In this document: positions 34,508 through 44,512 of the stretch, one piece after another
Layout: each line of letters opens with the position of its first letter
Position numbering within the stretch: the first letter of the stretch is position 1
The notes under the pieces: model-generated
Database searches by the model: none
Told to the model about the DNA's origin: nothing
What the model saw: only the letters and a program-made list of their open reading frames with translations
Program-made: the position numbers and the translations under genes
Assembly (NCBI GenBank): GCA_947497455.1
Contig: CANMGU010000001.1
Coordinates: 1,178,001 to 1,242,000, forward strand
Length of the DNA: 64,000 bases
Direction: 5' to 3'
DNA from: an uncultured Sphingomonadaceae bacterium
GTDB taxonomy: Bacteria > Pseudomonadota > Alphaproteobacteria > Sphingomonadales > Sphingomonadaceae

Positions 34508-35991
34508 TGGCTGAGATTTTTGAATTGGGCATTGCAGGCATCCGCACGGGTGTGGCGGCTGGCGATTTTACCGCGAAAGAAGTCGCAGAGACGTTTGTCG
34601 ACCGGGTAAGCGCTGCAAAGTCACTAAACGCTGTGCTGGTAGAAACGCCGGAGCACGCACTAGCGGCGGCGGAAGCGACCGACAAAGCGAAAGCGGCGGG
34701 TGAGGCGCTTGGGAAAATGGCCGGTGTGCCGATTGGCATGAAAGACCTTTTCTGTACCGAGGGTGTCGTAACCACGGCCGGCAGTCTGATTCTGGATGGT
34801 TTTACACCGCAATATGAATCAACCGTTTCGGCAAACTTGTTCAAGGCAGGTGCCGGAATGCTCGGCAAGCTGAACATGGATCAGTTTGCCATGGGATCAT
34901 CCAATGAAACCAGTGCGTTCGGCAATGTGATCTCGCCATGGCGGCGCAATGATGGCGGCAATACCGATCTGGCGCCCGGTGGTTCTTCCGGCGGCAGCGC
35001 TGCCGTTGTGTCCGGACGTATCTGTCCAGCGGCGACCGGCACAGACACGGGTGGTTCTATTCGCCAACCCGCAGCTTTTGTGGGCATTACCGGCTTTAAA
35101 CCAACCTACGGTCGCTGTTCACGTTGGGGCACGATTGCCTTTGCCAGTTCGCTCGATCAGGCGGGCCCCATGGCCCATGACGTTCGCGATTGTGCGATTA
35201 TGTTGGAAGCGATGTCCGGCTTTGACCCCAAGGATTCCACTTCGCTTGATTTGCCGGTTCCCGAGTGGGAAGCGGGTCTAAAAAGCGACCTCACTGGCAA
35301 ACGTATCGGTATTCCCAAGGAATATCGGGTCGACAATATGCCGCCTGAAATTGATGCTCTGTGGCAGAAAGGCATCGAGTGGTTAAAAGATGCCGGTGCG
35401 AAGATCGTCGACGTTTCTTTACCGCACACAAAATATGCGCTGCCCGCTTATTATATCATCGCACCCGCAGAGGCGTCCTCCAATCTCGCACGCTATGACG
35501 GCGTGCGTTACGGGATGCGCGATCTGCCAGACGGAGCAGGGCTGCAGGATATGTATGCCGCCACCCGCGAATCCGGCTTTGGGCCTGAGGTAAAGCGCCG
35601 GATCATGATTGGGACCTATGTTCTGTCTGCTGGCTATTATGATGCTTATTACACGCAGGCCCAAAAGGTCCGAACTCTAATCTCTCAGGACTTTGACAAG
35701 GCCTGGGAAAGCTGTGATCTGCTGTTGACGCCAACCGCACCAAGTGCCGCCTTTGGATTGGGAGAGAAAGCCGATGATCCGCTGGCCATGTATTTAAACG
35801 ACGTGTTCACGGTCCCGAGCAGCCTCGCGGGATTGCCGGCCATGTCGGTGCCAGCAGGACTGGACGGGCAGGGGCTTCCTTTAGGGCTGCAAGTTATTGG
35901 CAAGGCACTGGACGAACAAGGCGTGTTTAACGCCGGTCTGGCGCTGGAAGAACGGGCTGGCTTTGTCGCGAAGCCGGAGCAGTGGTGGTGA
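34507..35991 (+). CDS. gatA: Asp/Glu-tRNA amidotransferase subunit A
   Basis: GatA is the glutaminase that releases ammonia for GatB. The amidase-signature triad is seen as Lys in [14 protein letters not shown], the cis-Ser in [15 protein letters not shown] and the nucleophile Ser in [14 protein letters not shown]. Length 494. Coupled upstream to gatC; gatB begins 3 bases after its stop. Confidence 0.97.
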   Translation: MAEIFELGIAGIRTGVAAGDFTAKEVAETFVDRVSAAKSLNAVLVETPEHALAAAEATDKAKAAGEALGKMAGVPIGMKDLFCTEGVVTTAGSLILDGFTPQYESTVSANLFKAGAGMLGKLNMDQFAMGSSNETSAFGNVISPWRRNDGGNTDLAPGGSSGGSAAVVSGRICPAATGTDTGGSIRQPAAFVGITGFKPTYGRCSRWGTIAFASSLDQAGPMAHDVRDCAIMLEAMSGFDPKDSTSLDLPVPEWEAGLKSDLTGKRIGIPKEYRVDNMPPEIDALWQKGIEWLKDAGAKIVDVSLPHTKYALPAYYIIAPAEASSNLARYDGVRYGMRDLPDGAGLQDMYAATRESGFGPEVKRRIMIGTYVLSAGYYDAYYTQAQKVRTLISQDFDKAWESCDLLLTPTAPSAAFGLGEKADDPLAMYLNDVFTVPSSLAGLPAMSVPAGLDGQGLPLGLQVIGKALDEQGVFNAGLALEERAGFVAKPEQWW

Positions 35992-35993
35992 AT

Positions 35994-37481
35994 ATGACTG
36001 AATCAACCTATCGAATCCAGGGTGCAACAGGCGAATGGGAGGTCGTGATCGGCCTCGAAGTCCATGCCCAGATTACTTCAAATGCAAAACTCTTTTCCGG
36101 GGCTTCCACCGAATTTGGCGCAGAACCAAATACGCAGGTAAGTCTTGTAGACGCGGCGATGCCCGGAATGCTTCCGGTTTTGAATAAGGAATGTGTTCGT
36201 CAAGCCGTGCGCACGGGTCTTGCCCTCAACGCCCAGATCAACAAATATTCGCGTTTTGACCGGAAAAACTATTTCTACGCTGATCTGCCGCAGGGCTATC
36301 AGATTTCCCAGCTCTACCACCCGATTGTTGGTGAAGGAAAAGTCGAGATCTCGCTTGATGAAAAAGACCCGGATGCTCATGGCAAAACCGTCGGAGTCGA
36401 ACGTATTCATATTGAGCAGGACGCTGGGAAACTGATGCATGATCAGCACCCGACGATGAGCTATGTCGACCTCAATCGCTGCGGTGTGGCACTGATGGAA
36501 ATCGTATCCATGCCAGATATGACCTCACCCAAAGAAGCAGCAGCTTATGTCCGGAAGCTCAGATCGATTCTACGCTATGTAGGCAGCTGTGATGGCAATA
36601 TGGAACAGGGCAGCATGCGGGCGGACGTCAATGTTTCCGTCCGCAAGCCAGGCGACAAGCTGGGCATCCGGACAGAGACCAAAAACGTGAACTCGCTGCG
36701 CTTCATTCAGCAGGTGATCGAATATGAAGCCCAACGACAGGTCGATGTGCTGGAAGAGGGCGGTGAAATTGTTCAGGAAACTCGGTTGTTCGATCCGGAC
36801 CGGAACGAAACGCGTTCGATGCGGTCCAAGGAAGATGCACATGATTATCGCTATTTCCCGGACCCAGACTTGCTGCCGCTGGAACTCGAAGATGACTTTA
36901 TCTTTGATTGCAAAGCCAGCTTGCCGGAGCTTCCGGATGAAAAGCGGGCGCGGTATAAAAATGTTCTAGGCCTTAGCGCCTATAACGCTGCGGTTCTGAC
37001 GGCGGAGCATGAAACTGCGCTGTGGTTTGAAGAGTTGCTTGAGACTGCTGAGCAGCCCGAGAAGATCGCCAGTTCTGCGGCTAATTGGCTCACATCAGAG
37101 CTTTTTGGCGCGCTCAACAAAATGGGCCTGTCCATCGAACAAAGCCCGGTCTCTCCTCAGCAAGCCGCTGAGCTTCTCGGTCTGATCGCAGATGGAACAA
37201 TTTCCGGTAAAATCGCCAAACAAGTGTTCGAGATCATGCTCGAAACCGGCGATGGTGCAGCGAAGATCGTCGAAGAAAAAGGTCTGAAGCAGGAATCCGA
37301 CACCGGCGCGATTGAGAAAGTCATCGCTGACGTCATGGCGGCAAATGAAGACAAGGTCGCAGAATATCGCGGCGGTAAAGACAAATTGTTCGGTTTTTTC
37401 GTCGGTCAGACCATGAAAGCGATGCAGGGCAAAGCCAATCCACAAGTCGTGAATGATTTGCTAAAGAAAGTGCTGGGCTAA
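35994..37481 (+). CDS. gatB: Asp/Glu-tRNA amidotransferase subunit B
   Basis: GatB binds the mischarged tRNA and performs the amidation. Blocks seen: [68 protein letters not shown] and the C-terminal YqeY-like helical domain ([17 protein letters not shown]). I prefer the ATG at 35994 over a GTG at 35982 that would overlap gatA. Length 495. Confidence 0.97.
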   Translation: MTESTYRIQGATGEWEVVIGLEVHAQITSNAKLFSGASTEFGAEPNTQVSLVDAAMPGMLPVLNKECVRQAVRTGLALNAQINKYSRFDRKNYFYADLPQGYQISQLYHPIVGEGKVEISLDEKDPDAHGKTVGVERIHIEQDAGKLMHDQHPTMSYVDLNRCGVALMEIVSMPDMTSPKEAAAYVRKLRSILRYVGSCDGNMEQGSMRADVNVSVRKPGDKLGIRTETKNVNSLRFIQQVIEYEAQRQVDVLEEGGEIVQETRLFDPDRNETRSMRSKEDAHDYRYFPDPDLLPLELEDDFIFDCKASLPELPDEKRARYKNVLGLSAYNAAVLTAEHETALWFEELLETAEQPEKIASSAANWLTSELFGALNKMGLSIEQSPVSPQQAAELLGLIADGTISGKIAKQVFEIMLETGDGAAKIVEEKGLKQESDTGAIEKVIADVMAANEDKVAEYRGGKDKLFGFFVGQTMKAMQGKANPQVVNDLLKKVLG

Positions 37482-37503
37482 ATCTACTCTTTGAGGAATC
37501 ACA

Positions 37504-37540
37504 GGAAGAGACTGCAGGACATTTAGCAGCAGTCTCTTCC
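37504..37540. terminator. Stem-loop between convergent gatB and next gene
   Basis: GGAAGAGACTGC (37504-37515) and GCAGTCTCTTCC (37529-37540) are perfectly complementary over 12 bp with a 13-base loop. It lies in the 70-base gap between the 3' ends of gatB and the exported protein gene. It lacks T-runs on both sides, so it may act as a weak or Rho-assisted bidirectional terminator. Confidence 0.5.
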
Positions 37541-37551
37541 CGTTATCGCGT

Positions 37552-38373
37552 CTAACGCCGTTTCCTGGCTTGTAACTTTTTGGCAAATTCCTTGAAGTTT
37601 GCGACAAAAGCCTGCTGCAAATCGGCTTCTGCAGCCTCACTTTCTTCCGGTGTTTTGGGAGGAAAATGCTTCAGGCCATTCCCGCCCCGGCCTTTGACCA
37701 GCTTCGTTTCTTCAAGGCCGTTTCGAAAGTCTTTGTAAATGAACCGGTTATTTAAAGAGCGACCGTAAATCGCGGCTTTGCGATAAAAATTCTGTGTAAC
37801 GAGAAATTCAACATAGCAAGTTGCAGTAGAATCAGTCAGTCGAGTTTTCTGTTTCGTACTAATCTTGCGATCCGCAATTGGTTCTTCGAAAATAATCTGA
37901 GCTTCAGGAAGGTTCATTTCTGCCAGAAGGTCAATGGACTTTAGCGACTGGACCTGCATCTGTGGGCCAAGAGCATCGCGCAAATAATCGCCTTCGCTCT
38001 TGTTCTTTCCGTCATTAGCTGCGGCATCAGCAATTGCTCCAACGATACCGAATCCTGACAACCAGCCGGTCGTTTGCGCTTCGCCCTCAAGCGACGGAAA
38101 AACATGCAATTCACATTCAGGCTTGGGTTTGGTTGCAACCGTTTCTGTTAATGCGGTATCGTCAACCACTGCCGGAGCTGTTTCAGCGGGCAGGGGTGAA
38201 CTTGGGTCTTCGCTGACATCAAGTGTCTCTACTGCAGCTTCTTCGACCACAGCCGCGCCCTGTTCTTCAATTGGCTCCGATTGATCCGCTTCTTGTGCCA
38301 TCGCATATGTGGCTGTGCCGCCAAACATGATCAAGACAGATGCAATTGTTGCGGTTGCCTGATTTTTATTCAT
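37552..38373 (-). CDS. Exported hypothetical protein
   Basis: A 273-residue protein with a signal peptide (MNKNQATATIASVLIMFGGTATYAMAQ), an acidic low-complexity stretch (about 28-80, rich in Glu, Val, Ala and Pro) and a basic C-terminus (FKEFAKKLQARKRR). The middle holds CELHVFPSLEG and ATCYVEFLVTQNFY, two Cys-containing strands. I do not recognise it. Its start overlaps the end of the upstream gene by 8 bases, so the two are expressed together. Confidence 0.6.
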   Translation of the reverse strand: MNKNQATATIASVLIMFGGTATYAMAQEADQSEPIEEQGAAVVEEAAVETLDVSEDPSSPLPAETAPAVVDDTALTETVATKPKPECELHVFPSLEGEAQTTGWLSGFGIVGAIADAAANDGKNKSEGDYLRDALGPQMQVQSLKSIDLLAEMNLPEAQIIFEEPIADRKISTKQKTRLTDSTATCYVEFLVTQNFYRKAAIYGRSLNNRFIYKDFRNGLEETKLVKGRGGNGLKHFPPKTPEESEAAEADLQQAFVANFKEFAKKLQARKRR

Positions 38374-39187
38374 CGATATTTTCTCCCTCTGTTGTTAGAT
38401 TATTTTGTTGCTGTATCTCATCGGAAATTTTTGCAGCCATTTCTTGTTTTTCAGACGCTTCGAGAATGTCTGTCTCCGAAGATTGCTTCTCGGCTTGGGT
38501 CGCCTCCGTTTCGCTGGAGGCAACAAAGGTGTTTTCGAATTCTGTTTGGTTTGTTGAAGCAAGACTGTTTGGTTCGAATATAAATTCGGAAGCTGTTCTA
38601 CCCTTGAGCTCCTGTCCCTTTAACAAAACACCTTCTTTGCCTTTGATAAACCCAGAAAAAACACCGACGGCGACCCACGTTGCGATCGTCGCACCATTGT
38701 TGTTCTTGCCTTCTTGCCGAAAGCGACCTCGTAACGGAATTTTATGGTCGCCCAGCTCGATATGGCGCAAAGTCACATCCAAAAGTCCGGCACGACCGAA
38801 TCCGCCATTATCATTCGCGAAACGGACCTCACCGAAGCCTTGGCTGCCAGATGGAATAACAACGGTCTCATCGATTTTCACATCATCCAAAACCGTGACC
38901 GAAAATTCGTCTCCGGGTTTTGCAAACTTGCTGGACAGTTCCTCGTTCAGCATGACCATAATTGGTGTATTAAAAGGAAGGACGATTTTTGCCGCTGTGG
39001 TTTCAATTTCGGCTTCAACAAGCGCTGCATTTTCCGAAACCACAGGCAATGTCGCGGTCTGTTGTTCGAGTTCTTCAATCTGCTCAGTCTGATTGGCACA
39101 AAGTAGTAAGCCCAGTCCGGCAACTAAAGCTGGACGAAAACAATATTGCATCATTTGTGCATGACGCAACGAATGCGATTTGTTCAT
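38366..39187 (-). CDS. Probably exported hypothetical protein with beta domain
   Basis: A 273-residue protein with a likely signal (MQYCFRPALVAGLGLLLCANQ after a 12-residue start; the Cys might be lipidated). Residues about 65-180 form a beta-rich domain (FNTPIMVMLNEELSSKFAKPGDEF, VVIPSGSQGFGEV) of a type seen in several envelope proteins, followed by a Gly-rich segment (VAVGVFSGFIKGKEG) and an acidic Glu/Gln tail. First gene of a two-gene unit with the next exported protein. No function claimed. Confidence 0.6.
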   Translation of the reverse strand: MNKSHSLRHAQMMQYCFRPALVAGLGLLLCANQTEQIEELEQQTATLPVVSENAALVEAEIETTAAKIVLPFNTPIMVMLNEELSSKFAKPGDEFSVTVLDDVKIDETVVIPSGSQGFGEVRFANDNGGFGRAGLLDVTLRHIELGDHKIPLRGRFRQEGKNNNGATIATWVAVGVFSGFIKGKEGVLLKGQELKGRTASEFIFEPNSLASTNQTEFENTFVASSETEATQAEKQSSETDILEASEKQEMAAKISDEIQQQNNLTTEGENIDE

Positions 39188-39436
39188 TAATGCCCCCCGA
39201 ATCCCTCTTAACGAACTAATAGAAACATTTTTAAATGCAATTTATTTAAGAAATTTTGGAAGGATCGTTGGTGGCGATATTCTGTTTGAGATGGTTATAA
39301 TTTTGGTTGCCCGGCGTTTAGCCTGAATTCCCGAAGATTTCGCAAGATTGCAATACCGGCTCTTGCCCTTTGGGCATCGATCCGCTAGGCGCACGCGTCA
39401 ATCAAAATTCGATAGTGATTTGACGGTGTAACTCGT

Positions 39437-39521
39437 GCGGGCGTGGCGGAATTGGTAGACGCGCCAGATTTAGGTTCTGGTATCTTCGGGTGTGGGGGTT
39501 CGAGTCCCTTCGCCCGCACCA
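39437..39521 (+). tRNA. tRNA-Leu (UAG)
   Basis: An 85-base tRNA with encoded CCA. The acceptor stem is GCGGGCG/CGCCCGC, the D arm is GGCGGAATTGGTAGACGC, the anticodon arm is CCAGA-TTTAGGT-TCTGG with anticodon TAG at 39471-39473, a variable arm is present as in class II tRNAs, and the T arm is GGGGGTTCGAGTCCCTT. It reads CUA and other CUN leucine codons. Confidence 0.97.
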
Positions 39522-39574
39522 AAACACCGAAAAACAGGTCGAAATAGAAATTATGAAGGCATTAAAGGGTAATC

Positions 39575-41155
39575 ATGCAGATTGTTGAAACGCTGAACGA
39601 AGGTCTGAAACGGGCCTATGACATCAAAATCTCCGCGAAGGACATTGAAACGCGCGTGGATAATGAGGTCAAGAAATTGGCTCCACAGGTCAATATGCCG
39701 GGTTTCCGTAAGGGCAAAGTTCCAGCGAATCTGGTCCGCAAGATGCATAATGATGCCTTGATGCAGGATGCTCTGAGCAGCACGGTCCAGGAAAGCGTTG
39801 AAAAAACAATCGCGGACAACAAGCTTCGCCCAGCTATGCAGCCAAGTGTTACGCTGGCCGACGGTTACGAAGCCGGCAAAGATGCGGAAGTGAAAGTTGA
39901 GCTCGAAATTCTGCCTGTGGTTCCCACACCTTCTGTCGACGGCATTAAGCTCGAGCGCTTGCAGGTCGAAGCGGATGAGAAAACCGTTCAGGAGTCGCTC
40001 GACAAATTTGCCGAGAGCCAGAAACAGTTTGAAACTGCGGCGAAGAGCCACAAAGCAAAGATCGGTGACCAGTGCCTGATCGATTTTGAAGGCAAGGTCG
40101 ATGGTGTGCCCTTTGACGGCGGCAAGGGTGAGGGTATGGCCATCGAGCTTGGTTCTGGCCGTTTGATCCCTGGTTTTGAAGACCAGTTGGTTGGCAAGAA
40201 AGCCAATGATGAAGTTCTGGTCAAAGTGACTTTTCCGGAAGATTATAATGTCGAGACCCTGAAGGGCAAAGATGCAACATTTGATGTTGTTATCGGTGAA
40301 GTGCAGACCGCCAAAGCTGCTAAGGCCGATGATGAAATGGCTAAAGCCATGGGACTCGAAGGTCTCGAGCAACTGACTGAATTGCTGAAAGGTCAGATTG
40401 AGCAGGAACTCAATGGTCTGACCCGCACTCATATGAAGCGCAAGTTGCTGGATCAATTGGCTGCTTCGCATGATTTTGAAGTGCCGCCAACAATGGTCGA
40501 AGCTGAATTCAACCAGATCTGGCAGCAGCTGGAGCAGGAAGCCGCTCAGGAAGAAGATCCGGAAGCAGCGAAAAAAGAAATGGAAGACGAAAAAGACGAA
40601 TATCGTGAGATTGCTGTCCGCCGTGTTCGCCTTGGCCTGCTTCTATCCGAAATTGGCCAGGCCAATGGCGTAGAAGTCAGCCAGCAGGAAATGTCCATGC
40701 TGATCCAGCAGGCTGCTCAGCAATATCGCGAAGAAGACCGTCAACGTTTCGTTGAATATATTCAGCAGGATCAAATGGCTGCTGCTCAACTGCGCGCGCC
40801 CATGTATGAAGACAAGGTCGTCGACTTCCTGTTCGAAAAAGCAGAGATTACCGACAAGACGGTGACCCGCGACGAACTGGAAGCTGCCATCGAAGCTGAA
40901 GACGAAGCAGAAGCTAAACCGGCCAAGAAAAAAGCGCCGGCGAAGAAAGCTGCTGCCAAGAAACCGGCCGCGAAAAAGCCTGCTGCCAAATCAGCCAAAA
41001 CCGAGAAGGCTCCTGCGAAGAAACCAGCGGCCAAAAAGCCAGCGGCGAAAAAGGCTGCTGCAAAAGCACCGGCAAAAACCACCGCGAAAAAGCCTGCGGC
41101 GAAGAAAACTGCCGCTAAAAAGCCAGCGGCCAAGAAGCCCGCTGCAAAGAAATAA
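39575..41155 (+). CDS. tig: Trigger factor with long lysine-rich tail
   Basis: The ribosome-bound chaperone trigger factor. The N-terminal ribosome-binding domain has NMPGFRKGKVPANLVRK, the FKBP-like PPIase domain has GDQCLIDFEGKVDGVPFDGG and SGRLIPGFEDQLVG, and the C-terminal helical domain reaches about residue 435. Residues 448-526 are a 79-residue tail of only Lys, Ala and Pro with few others, in AAKKP-type repeats resembling histone H1 tails. Usual length is 430-450. The tail is in frame up to the stop. The gene follows tRNA-Leu and precedes the clpP-clpX cluster, as in most bacteria. Confidence 0.96.
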   Translation: MQIVETLNEGLKRAYDIKISAKDIETRVDNEVKKLAPQVNMPGFRKGKVPANLVRKMHNDALMQDALSSTVQESVEKTIADNKLRPAMQPSVTLADGYEAGKDAEVKVELEILPVVPTPSVDGIKLERLQVEADEKTVQESLDKFAESQKQFETAAKSHKAKIGDQCLIDFEGKVDGVPFDGGKGEGMAIELGSGRLIPGFEDQLVGKKANDEVLVKVTFPEDYNVETLKGKDATFDVVIGEVQTAKAAKADDEMAKAMGLEGLEQLTELLKGQIEQELNGLTRTHMKRKLLDQLAASHDFEVPPTMVEAEFNQIWQQLEQEAAQEEDPEAAKKEMEDEKDEYREIAVRRVRLGLLLSEIGQANGVEVSQQEMSMLIQQAAQQYREEDRQRFVEYIQQDQMAAAQLRAPMYEDKVVDFLFEKAEITDKTVTRDELEAAIEAEDEAEAKPAKKKAPAKKAAAKKPAAKKPAAKSAKTEKAPAKKPAAKKPAAKKAAAKAPAKTTAKKPAAKKTAAKKPAAKKPAAKK

Positions 41156-41169
41156 CAATCCAGTTCATG

Positions 41170-41201
41170 CTAGCCGGACATGCATGGCATGCTCCGGCTA
41201 G
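41170..41201. other. Stem-loop between convergent tig and the ClpP-like gene
   Basis: CTAGCCGGA (41170-41178) pairs perfectly with TCCGGCTAG (41193-41201). It fills the short gap between the convergent 3' ends of tig and the second clpP. No T-run follows; probably a weak bidirectional terminator. Confidence 0.5.
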
Positions 41202-41210
41202 TCTCTTGGC

Positions 41211-41822
41211 TTAGAAGCTGACTTCATCAGCCTTGTTAATAACGGTGCCCAAGATGCCATATTCCTTGGCTTCATCTGTCGACATCCAATAGTCACGGTC
41301 GATATCTTTGCGCACACGGTCAATTGATTGGCCGGTCGCTTCTGCGATTTTTTGAGCGATTCGTTCGCGCATTTTGACAATTTCTTCTGCTTGAATGGCG
41401 ATGTCGGATGCCTTCCCGCCTGCGCCCCCGGACGGCTGATGGATCAGAAAACGGGTGTTGGGCAAACAAAACCGCTGTTTGGTAGGGACACCGAGGAATA
41501 TATGAGTGGCTATGCTGGCCACCCAACCCGTTCCGATAACGGCGACGGGCGCGCTGATATATTCGATCAAATCGTGGATAGTGTCGCCGGACTCCACGTG
41601 ACCACCGGGCGAATTGATGAGCAGCCGGATGGGTTCGTCGCTGACATGATCAAGATAGAGCATCTGTGCAGATACACGCTCGGCCAGTTTTTGATCGACA
41701 CCTCCGAAAATCATCACCGTCCGCGTTTCCAGCATCCGTTTCATCATGAAGGCCATAGGATCTGACGCTCCATTATCTTCGTCGGCATGAAATTCAGGAA
41801 TGGAAGGCGAATATGACGGCAT
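41211..41822 (-). CDS. ClpP-like serine protease, second paralogue
   Basis: A 203-residue ClpP-family protein, clearly diverged from the canonical clpP next door. The catalytic triad is retained: S103 (GWVASIATHI), H128 (FLIHQPSGG) and D177 (DIDRDYW). The Ser context differs from the canonical GQAASMGAFLL, and the N-terminus is longer and acidic (HADEDNGASDP), lacking the usual axial-loop sequence. It may form mixed or separate rings and prefer another unfoldase. It is divergent from clpP with 223 bases between. Confidence 0.85.
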   Translation of the reverse strand: MPSYSPSIPEFHADEDNGASDPMAFMMKRMLETRTVMIFGGVDQKLAERVSAQMLYLDHVSDEPIRLLINSPGGHVESGDTIHDLIEYISAPVAVIGTGWVASIATHIFLGVPTKQRFCLPNTRFLIHQPSGGAGGKASDIAIQAEEIVKMRERIAQKIAEATGQSIDRVRKDIDRDYWMSTDEAKEYGILGTVINKADEVSF

Positions 41823-41936
41823 AAATATCTCCTGCGAAAACGGGATGTTTCGGTGATTCTGGGAGCATAGCCGGAGGATATTTGATGCGCAATGTCATCC
41901 GATGACCATATTGGTTTGGAAAAAATCCTTAACCGA

Positions 41937-41968
41937 CTTGAACATTGCTTAAGATACACCGATGTAGG
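41937..41968 (+). promoter_or_regulatory. Probable heat-shock (sigma-32) promoter of clpP
   Basis: CTTG at 41937, 18 bases, then CCGATGTAGG at 41959 fits the alphaproteobacterial RpoH consensus CTTG-N17/18-CYTATNTNNG at all defined positions but one. It lies 78 bases before the clpP start. The matching sigma factor gene rpoH is in this window at 48 kb. Confidence 0.5.
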
Positions 41969-42045
41969 GCTGAACGGATGGGGACTCCGGTTGGCGGTGC
42001 ACCCATTTTCAGATCCTGATTTTTCACAGAAGGCACCACATTATC

Positions 42046-42672
42046 ATGCATGATCCGATCGTCGACGCTCTTGTTCCCGTCGTTATTGAGCAATCCAACC
42101 GCGGAGAGCGCAGCTTTGACATTTTTTCACGGCTGCTGCGGGAGCGTATCGTCTTTGTAACTGGTCAAGTTGAGGATGGTATGGCCTCGATCATCACCGC
42201 CCAGCTCTTGTTTCTGGAGTCGGAAAACCCGAAGAAAGATATCTATCTTTACATTAACTCGCCTGGCGGTGTTGTGACCGCAGGCATGGCGATACACGAT
42301 ACGATGCAGTATATCCGTCCTCGTGTGGGTACGGTTTGTGTCGGACAGGCAGCTTCCATGGGCAGTTTTCTGCTGGCTTCGGGTGAACCCGGCATGCGTA
42401 TGGCGACGACCAATGCTCGGATCATGGTGCATCAGCCTTCTGGCGGCGCTCAGGGCATGGCATCTGATATCGAAATTCAGGCCAAGGAAATTCTACGCAT
42501 TCGTAGCCGGATGAACGAGCTTTATGCCAAATATACCGGAAAACCGATTAAAGAGATCGAAAAGGCAATGGACAGGGATACGTTCCTGGAAGCCGATGAG
42601 GCCAAAGCCTTTGGCATTGTCGATGAGGTCTACGACAAACGGCCAAAACCCGCTGATGAAGATGCTAAATAA
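42046..42672 (+). CDS. clpP: ATP-dependent Clp protease proteolytic subunit
   Basis: Canonical ClpP of 208 residues with catalytic triad S104 ([12 protein letters not shown]), H129 (IMVHQPSGG) and D178 (AMDRDTF). It forms a two-ring tetradecamer that degrades proteins fed by ClpX or ClpA. clpX follows 140 bases downstream on the same strand. In Caulobacter ClpXP is essential for CtrA turnover, and the same logic may apply here given ChpT in this window. Confidence 0.97.
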   Translation: MHDPIVDALVPVVIEQSNRGERSFDIFSRLLRERIVFVTGQVEDGMASIITAQLLFLESENPKKDIYLYINSPGGVVTAGMAIHDTMQYIRPRVGTVCVGQAASMGSFLLASGEPGMRMATTNARIMVHQPSGGAQGMASDIEIQAKEILRIRSRMNELYAKYTGKPIKEIEKAMDRDTFLEADEAKAFGIVDEVYDKRPKPADEDAK

Positions 42673-42812
42673 GGCGTTATCGCGGGACTAAATGAAAATT
42701 AAGCCGCTTTTGATAGACTTAACGGCAGCTACGGATGGTGCTAAAAAAAGCGGTAGCATTTTGTATATTGAGGGTTAGATTGCAGTTTCTAGCCCAGTTT
42801 TAAGGACTTTTT

Positions 42813-44084
42813 ATGACGAAATTGACGGGATCTGATTCGAAGAGCACGCTATATTGCTCTTTCTGCGGAAAATCCCAGCATGAAGTCCGCAAGTTGATTG
42901 CCGGACCAACCGTATTCATTTGCGACGAATGTGTTGAACTCTGCAACGACATTATCCGCGAAGAAACAAAGGGCGCGATTACTGGCAAGAAAGATGGCGA
43001 AGTGCCGTCTCCGCAAGAGATTTGCGATGTCCTGAACGATTATGTGATCGGTCAGGACCGGGCGAAGCGGGTTTTGTCTGTGGCCGTTCATAATCACTAT
43101 AAACGCCTCAACCACGCCGCCAAATCCGGGGACATTGAGCTGGCCAAGTCCAACATTTTGCTCGTCGGGCCCACAGGGTGCGGTAAGACGCTATTGGCAC
43201 AGACATTGGCAAAGACCTTCGACGTGCCGTTTACGATGGCTGACGCCACGACATTGACTGAAGCGGGCTATGTCGGCGAAGATGTTGAGAATATCATCCT
43301 GAAACTGCTGCAATCGTCCGACTATAATGTTGAGAAAGCGCAGCGCGGCATCGTTTATATCGATGAAATCGACAAAATTAGCCGCAAGGCGGAAAATCCC
43401 TCCATTACCCGTGACGTATCGGGTGAGGGGGTTCAGCAAGCCCTGTTGAAGCTTATGGAAGGCACAACTGCCAGCGTTCCACCACAAGGTGGTCGTAAGC
43501 ATCCGCAACAGGAATTTCTGCAGGTTGATACCACGAATATCCTGTTCATTTGCGGCGGAGCCTTTGCTGGCCTCGAAAAGATCATTGGTGACAGGCTTGA
43601 AGCCAAATCCATCGGATTCGGCGCCCACGTTGCCGCCCCGGAAGAACGCAAGATTGGCAAGTTGCTAGCTGACGGTGAACCTGAGGATCTTTTGAAATTC
43701 GGTCTGATTCCGGAATTTGTTGGTCGTTTGCCGGTTATAGCCACGCTCGAAGACCTGGATATTGATGCGCTGGTTCAGATTCTTCAGGAGCCCAAAAACG
43801 CTCTTGTCAAACAATATGCAAAGCTGTTTGAGCTGGAAGATGTCGGTCTGACTTTTACCGAAGACGCTCTGGTTGCCATCGGTAATAAAGCGATTGAACG
43901 TAAAACGGGTGCACGCGGTCTACGGTCTATTGTTGAGAACATCTTGCTCGACACCATGTTTGATCTTCCTGATCTGGAAGATGTAGATGAGATTGTGATC
44001 GACAAGGATGTCGTCGCTGGCACCAAAGAGCCAGTGAAGGTCATTGCGAAGAGCAGCAAGGCCAAGAAGGAAGACGCGGCTTAG
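42813..44084 (+). CDS. clpX: ATP-dependent Clp protease ATP-binding subunit ClpX
   Basis: ClpX unfolds substrates and feeds ClpP. The N-terminal C4 zinc finger is C15-C18-C37-C40 (YCSFCGKS and ICDEC); Walker A is [13 protein letters not shown] (119-126), Walker B follows as [10 protein letters not shown], and the ClpP-binding loop region is present. Length 423 is normal. AAGGAC lies 7 bases before the ATG. Confidence 0.98.
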   Translation: MTKLTGSDSKSTLYCSFCGKSQHEVRKLIAGPTVFICDECVELCNDIIREETKGAITGKKDGEVPSPQEICDVLNDYVIGQDRAKRVLSVAVHNHYKRLNHAAKSGDIELAKSNILLVGPTGCGKTLLAQTLAKTFDVPFTMADATTLTEAGYVGEDVENIILKLLQSSDYNVEKAQRGIVYIDEIDKISRKAENPSITRDVSGEGVQQALLKLMEGTTASVPPQGGRKHPQQEFLQVDTTNILFICGGAFAGLEKIIGDRLEAKSIGFGAHVAAPEERKIGKLLADGEPEDLLKFGLIPEFVGRLPVIATLEDLDIDALVQILQEPKNALVKQYAKLFELEDVGLTFTEDALVAIGNKAIERKTGARGLRSIVENILLDTMFDLPDLEDVDEIVIDKDVVAGTKEPVKVIAKSSKAKKEDAA

Positions 44085-44090
44085 CATCCC

Positions 44091-44127
44091 GAGAATATGA
44101 ACCACGGTGCAGACCGTGGCTATTCTT
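44091..44127 (+). terminator. Weak stem-loop after clpX
   Basis: GAGAATA pairs with TATTCTT and CCACGGT with ACCGTGG in a two-part stem about 7 bases past the clpX stop. The T-run is poor, so termination is likely only partial. Confidence 0.35.
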
Positions 44128-44179
44128 GTCCGATACTCACATGATACCGCATAGCGGCGCCAAACCATCAAAACTCGAT

Positions 44180-44512
44180 CTAATTTGGCTTTCCACCCGC
44201 TTTCGTTGAAGTAATATTCAGTCCGACAACCAAGAAGCGCACCTCTTTTTCTGCAGACGGCCTGTGCTCGATCCCTTTTGGGACTGTGAGCATCTCTCCC
44301 TTCTCAAGAATCACATCGCCGGTGCGGAATTCAATTTTCATTTCGCCATCAAATATTATGAAAAGTTCGTCCTGGTCATCATGTTTGTGCCAATGGGTGG
44401 AGCCAATTCCTTTCGCGACTTTGAACAGCGATCCATTTGCTTCGGTCAGTATTTTTTGCGACCAAAATTCGGTCAAGGCGTCAAGTTCTGAGATAATGCT
44501 AGATTTCTGCAT
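44180..44512 (-). CDS. Cupin-domain protein
   Basis: A 110-residue single-domain cupin. Motif 1 is seen as THWHKHDDQDELFIIFDGEMKIE (three His and a Glu metal ligands) and motif 2 as KGEMLTVPKGIEHRPSA (late His). Such small cupins may isomerise sugars, act on small molecules or sense metals. It stands alone, convergent with clpX. Confidence 0.8.
   Translation of the reverse strand: MQKSSIISELDALTEFWSQKILTEANGSLFKVAKGIGSTHWHKHDDQDELFIIFDGEMKIEFRTGDVILEKGEMLTVPKGIEHRPSAEKEVRFLVVGLNITSTKAGGKPN

Noticed and set aside
39551..40471. A 306-codon open frame on the minus strand opposite tig
   Set aside because: It lies fully within a well-conserved trigger factor gene, has no ribosome binding site or recognisable domain, and its composition mirrors the sense codons.
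40910..41155. Repetitive DNA at the end of tig that looks like a tandem repeat
   Set aside because: It encodes the in-frame Lys/Ala/Pro tail with varied codons, so it is coding low complexity rather than a DNA repeat array.
42673..42812. A possible small gene or RNA between clpP and clpX
   Set aside because: No open frame with a start signal and no strong stem-loop is present; it looks like a normal leader.
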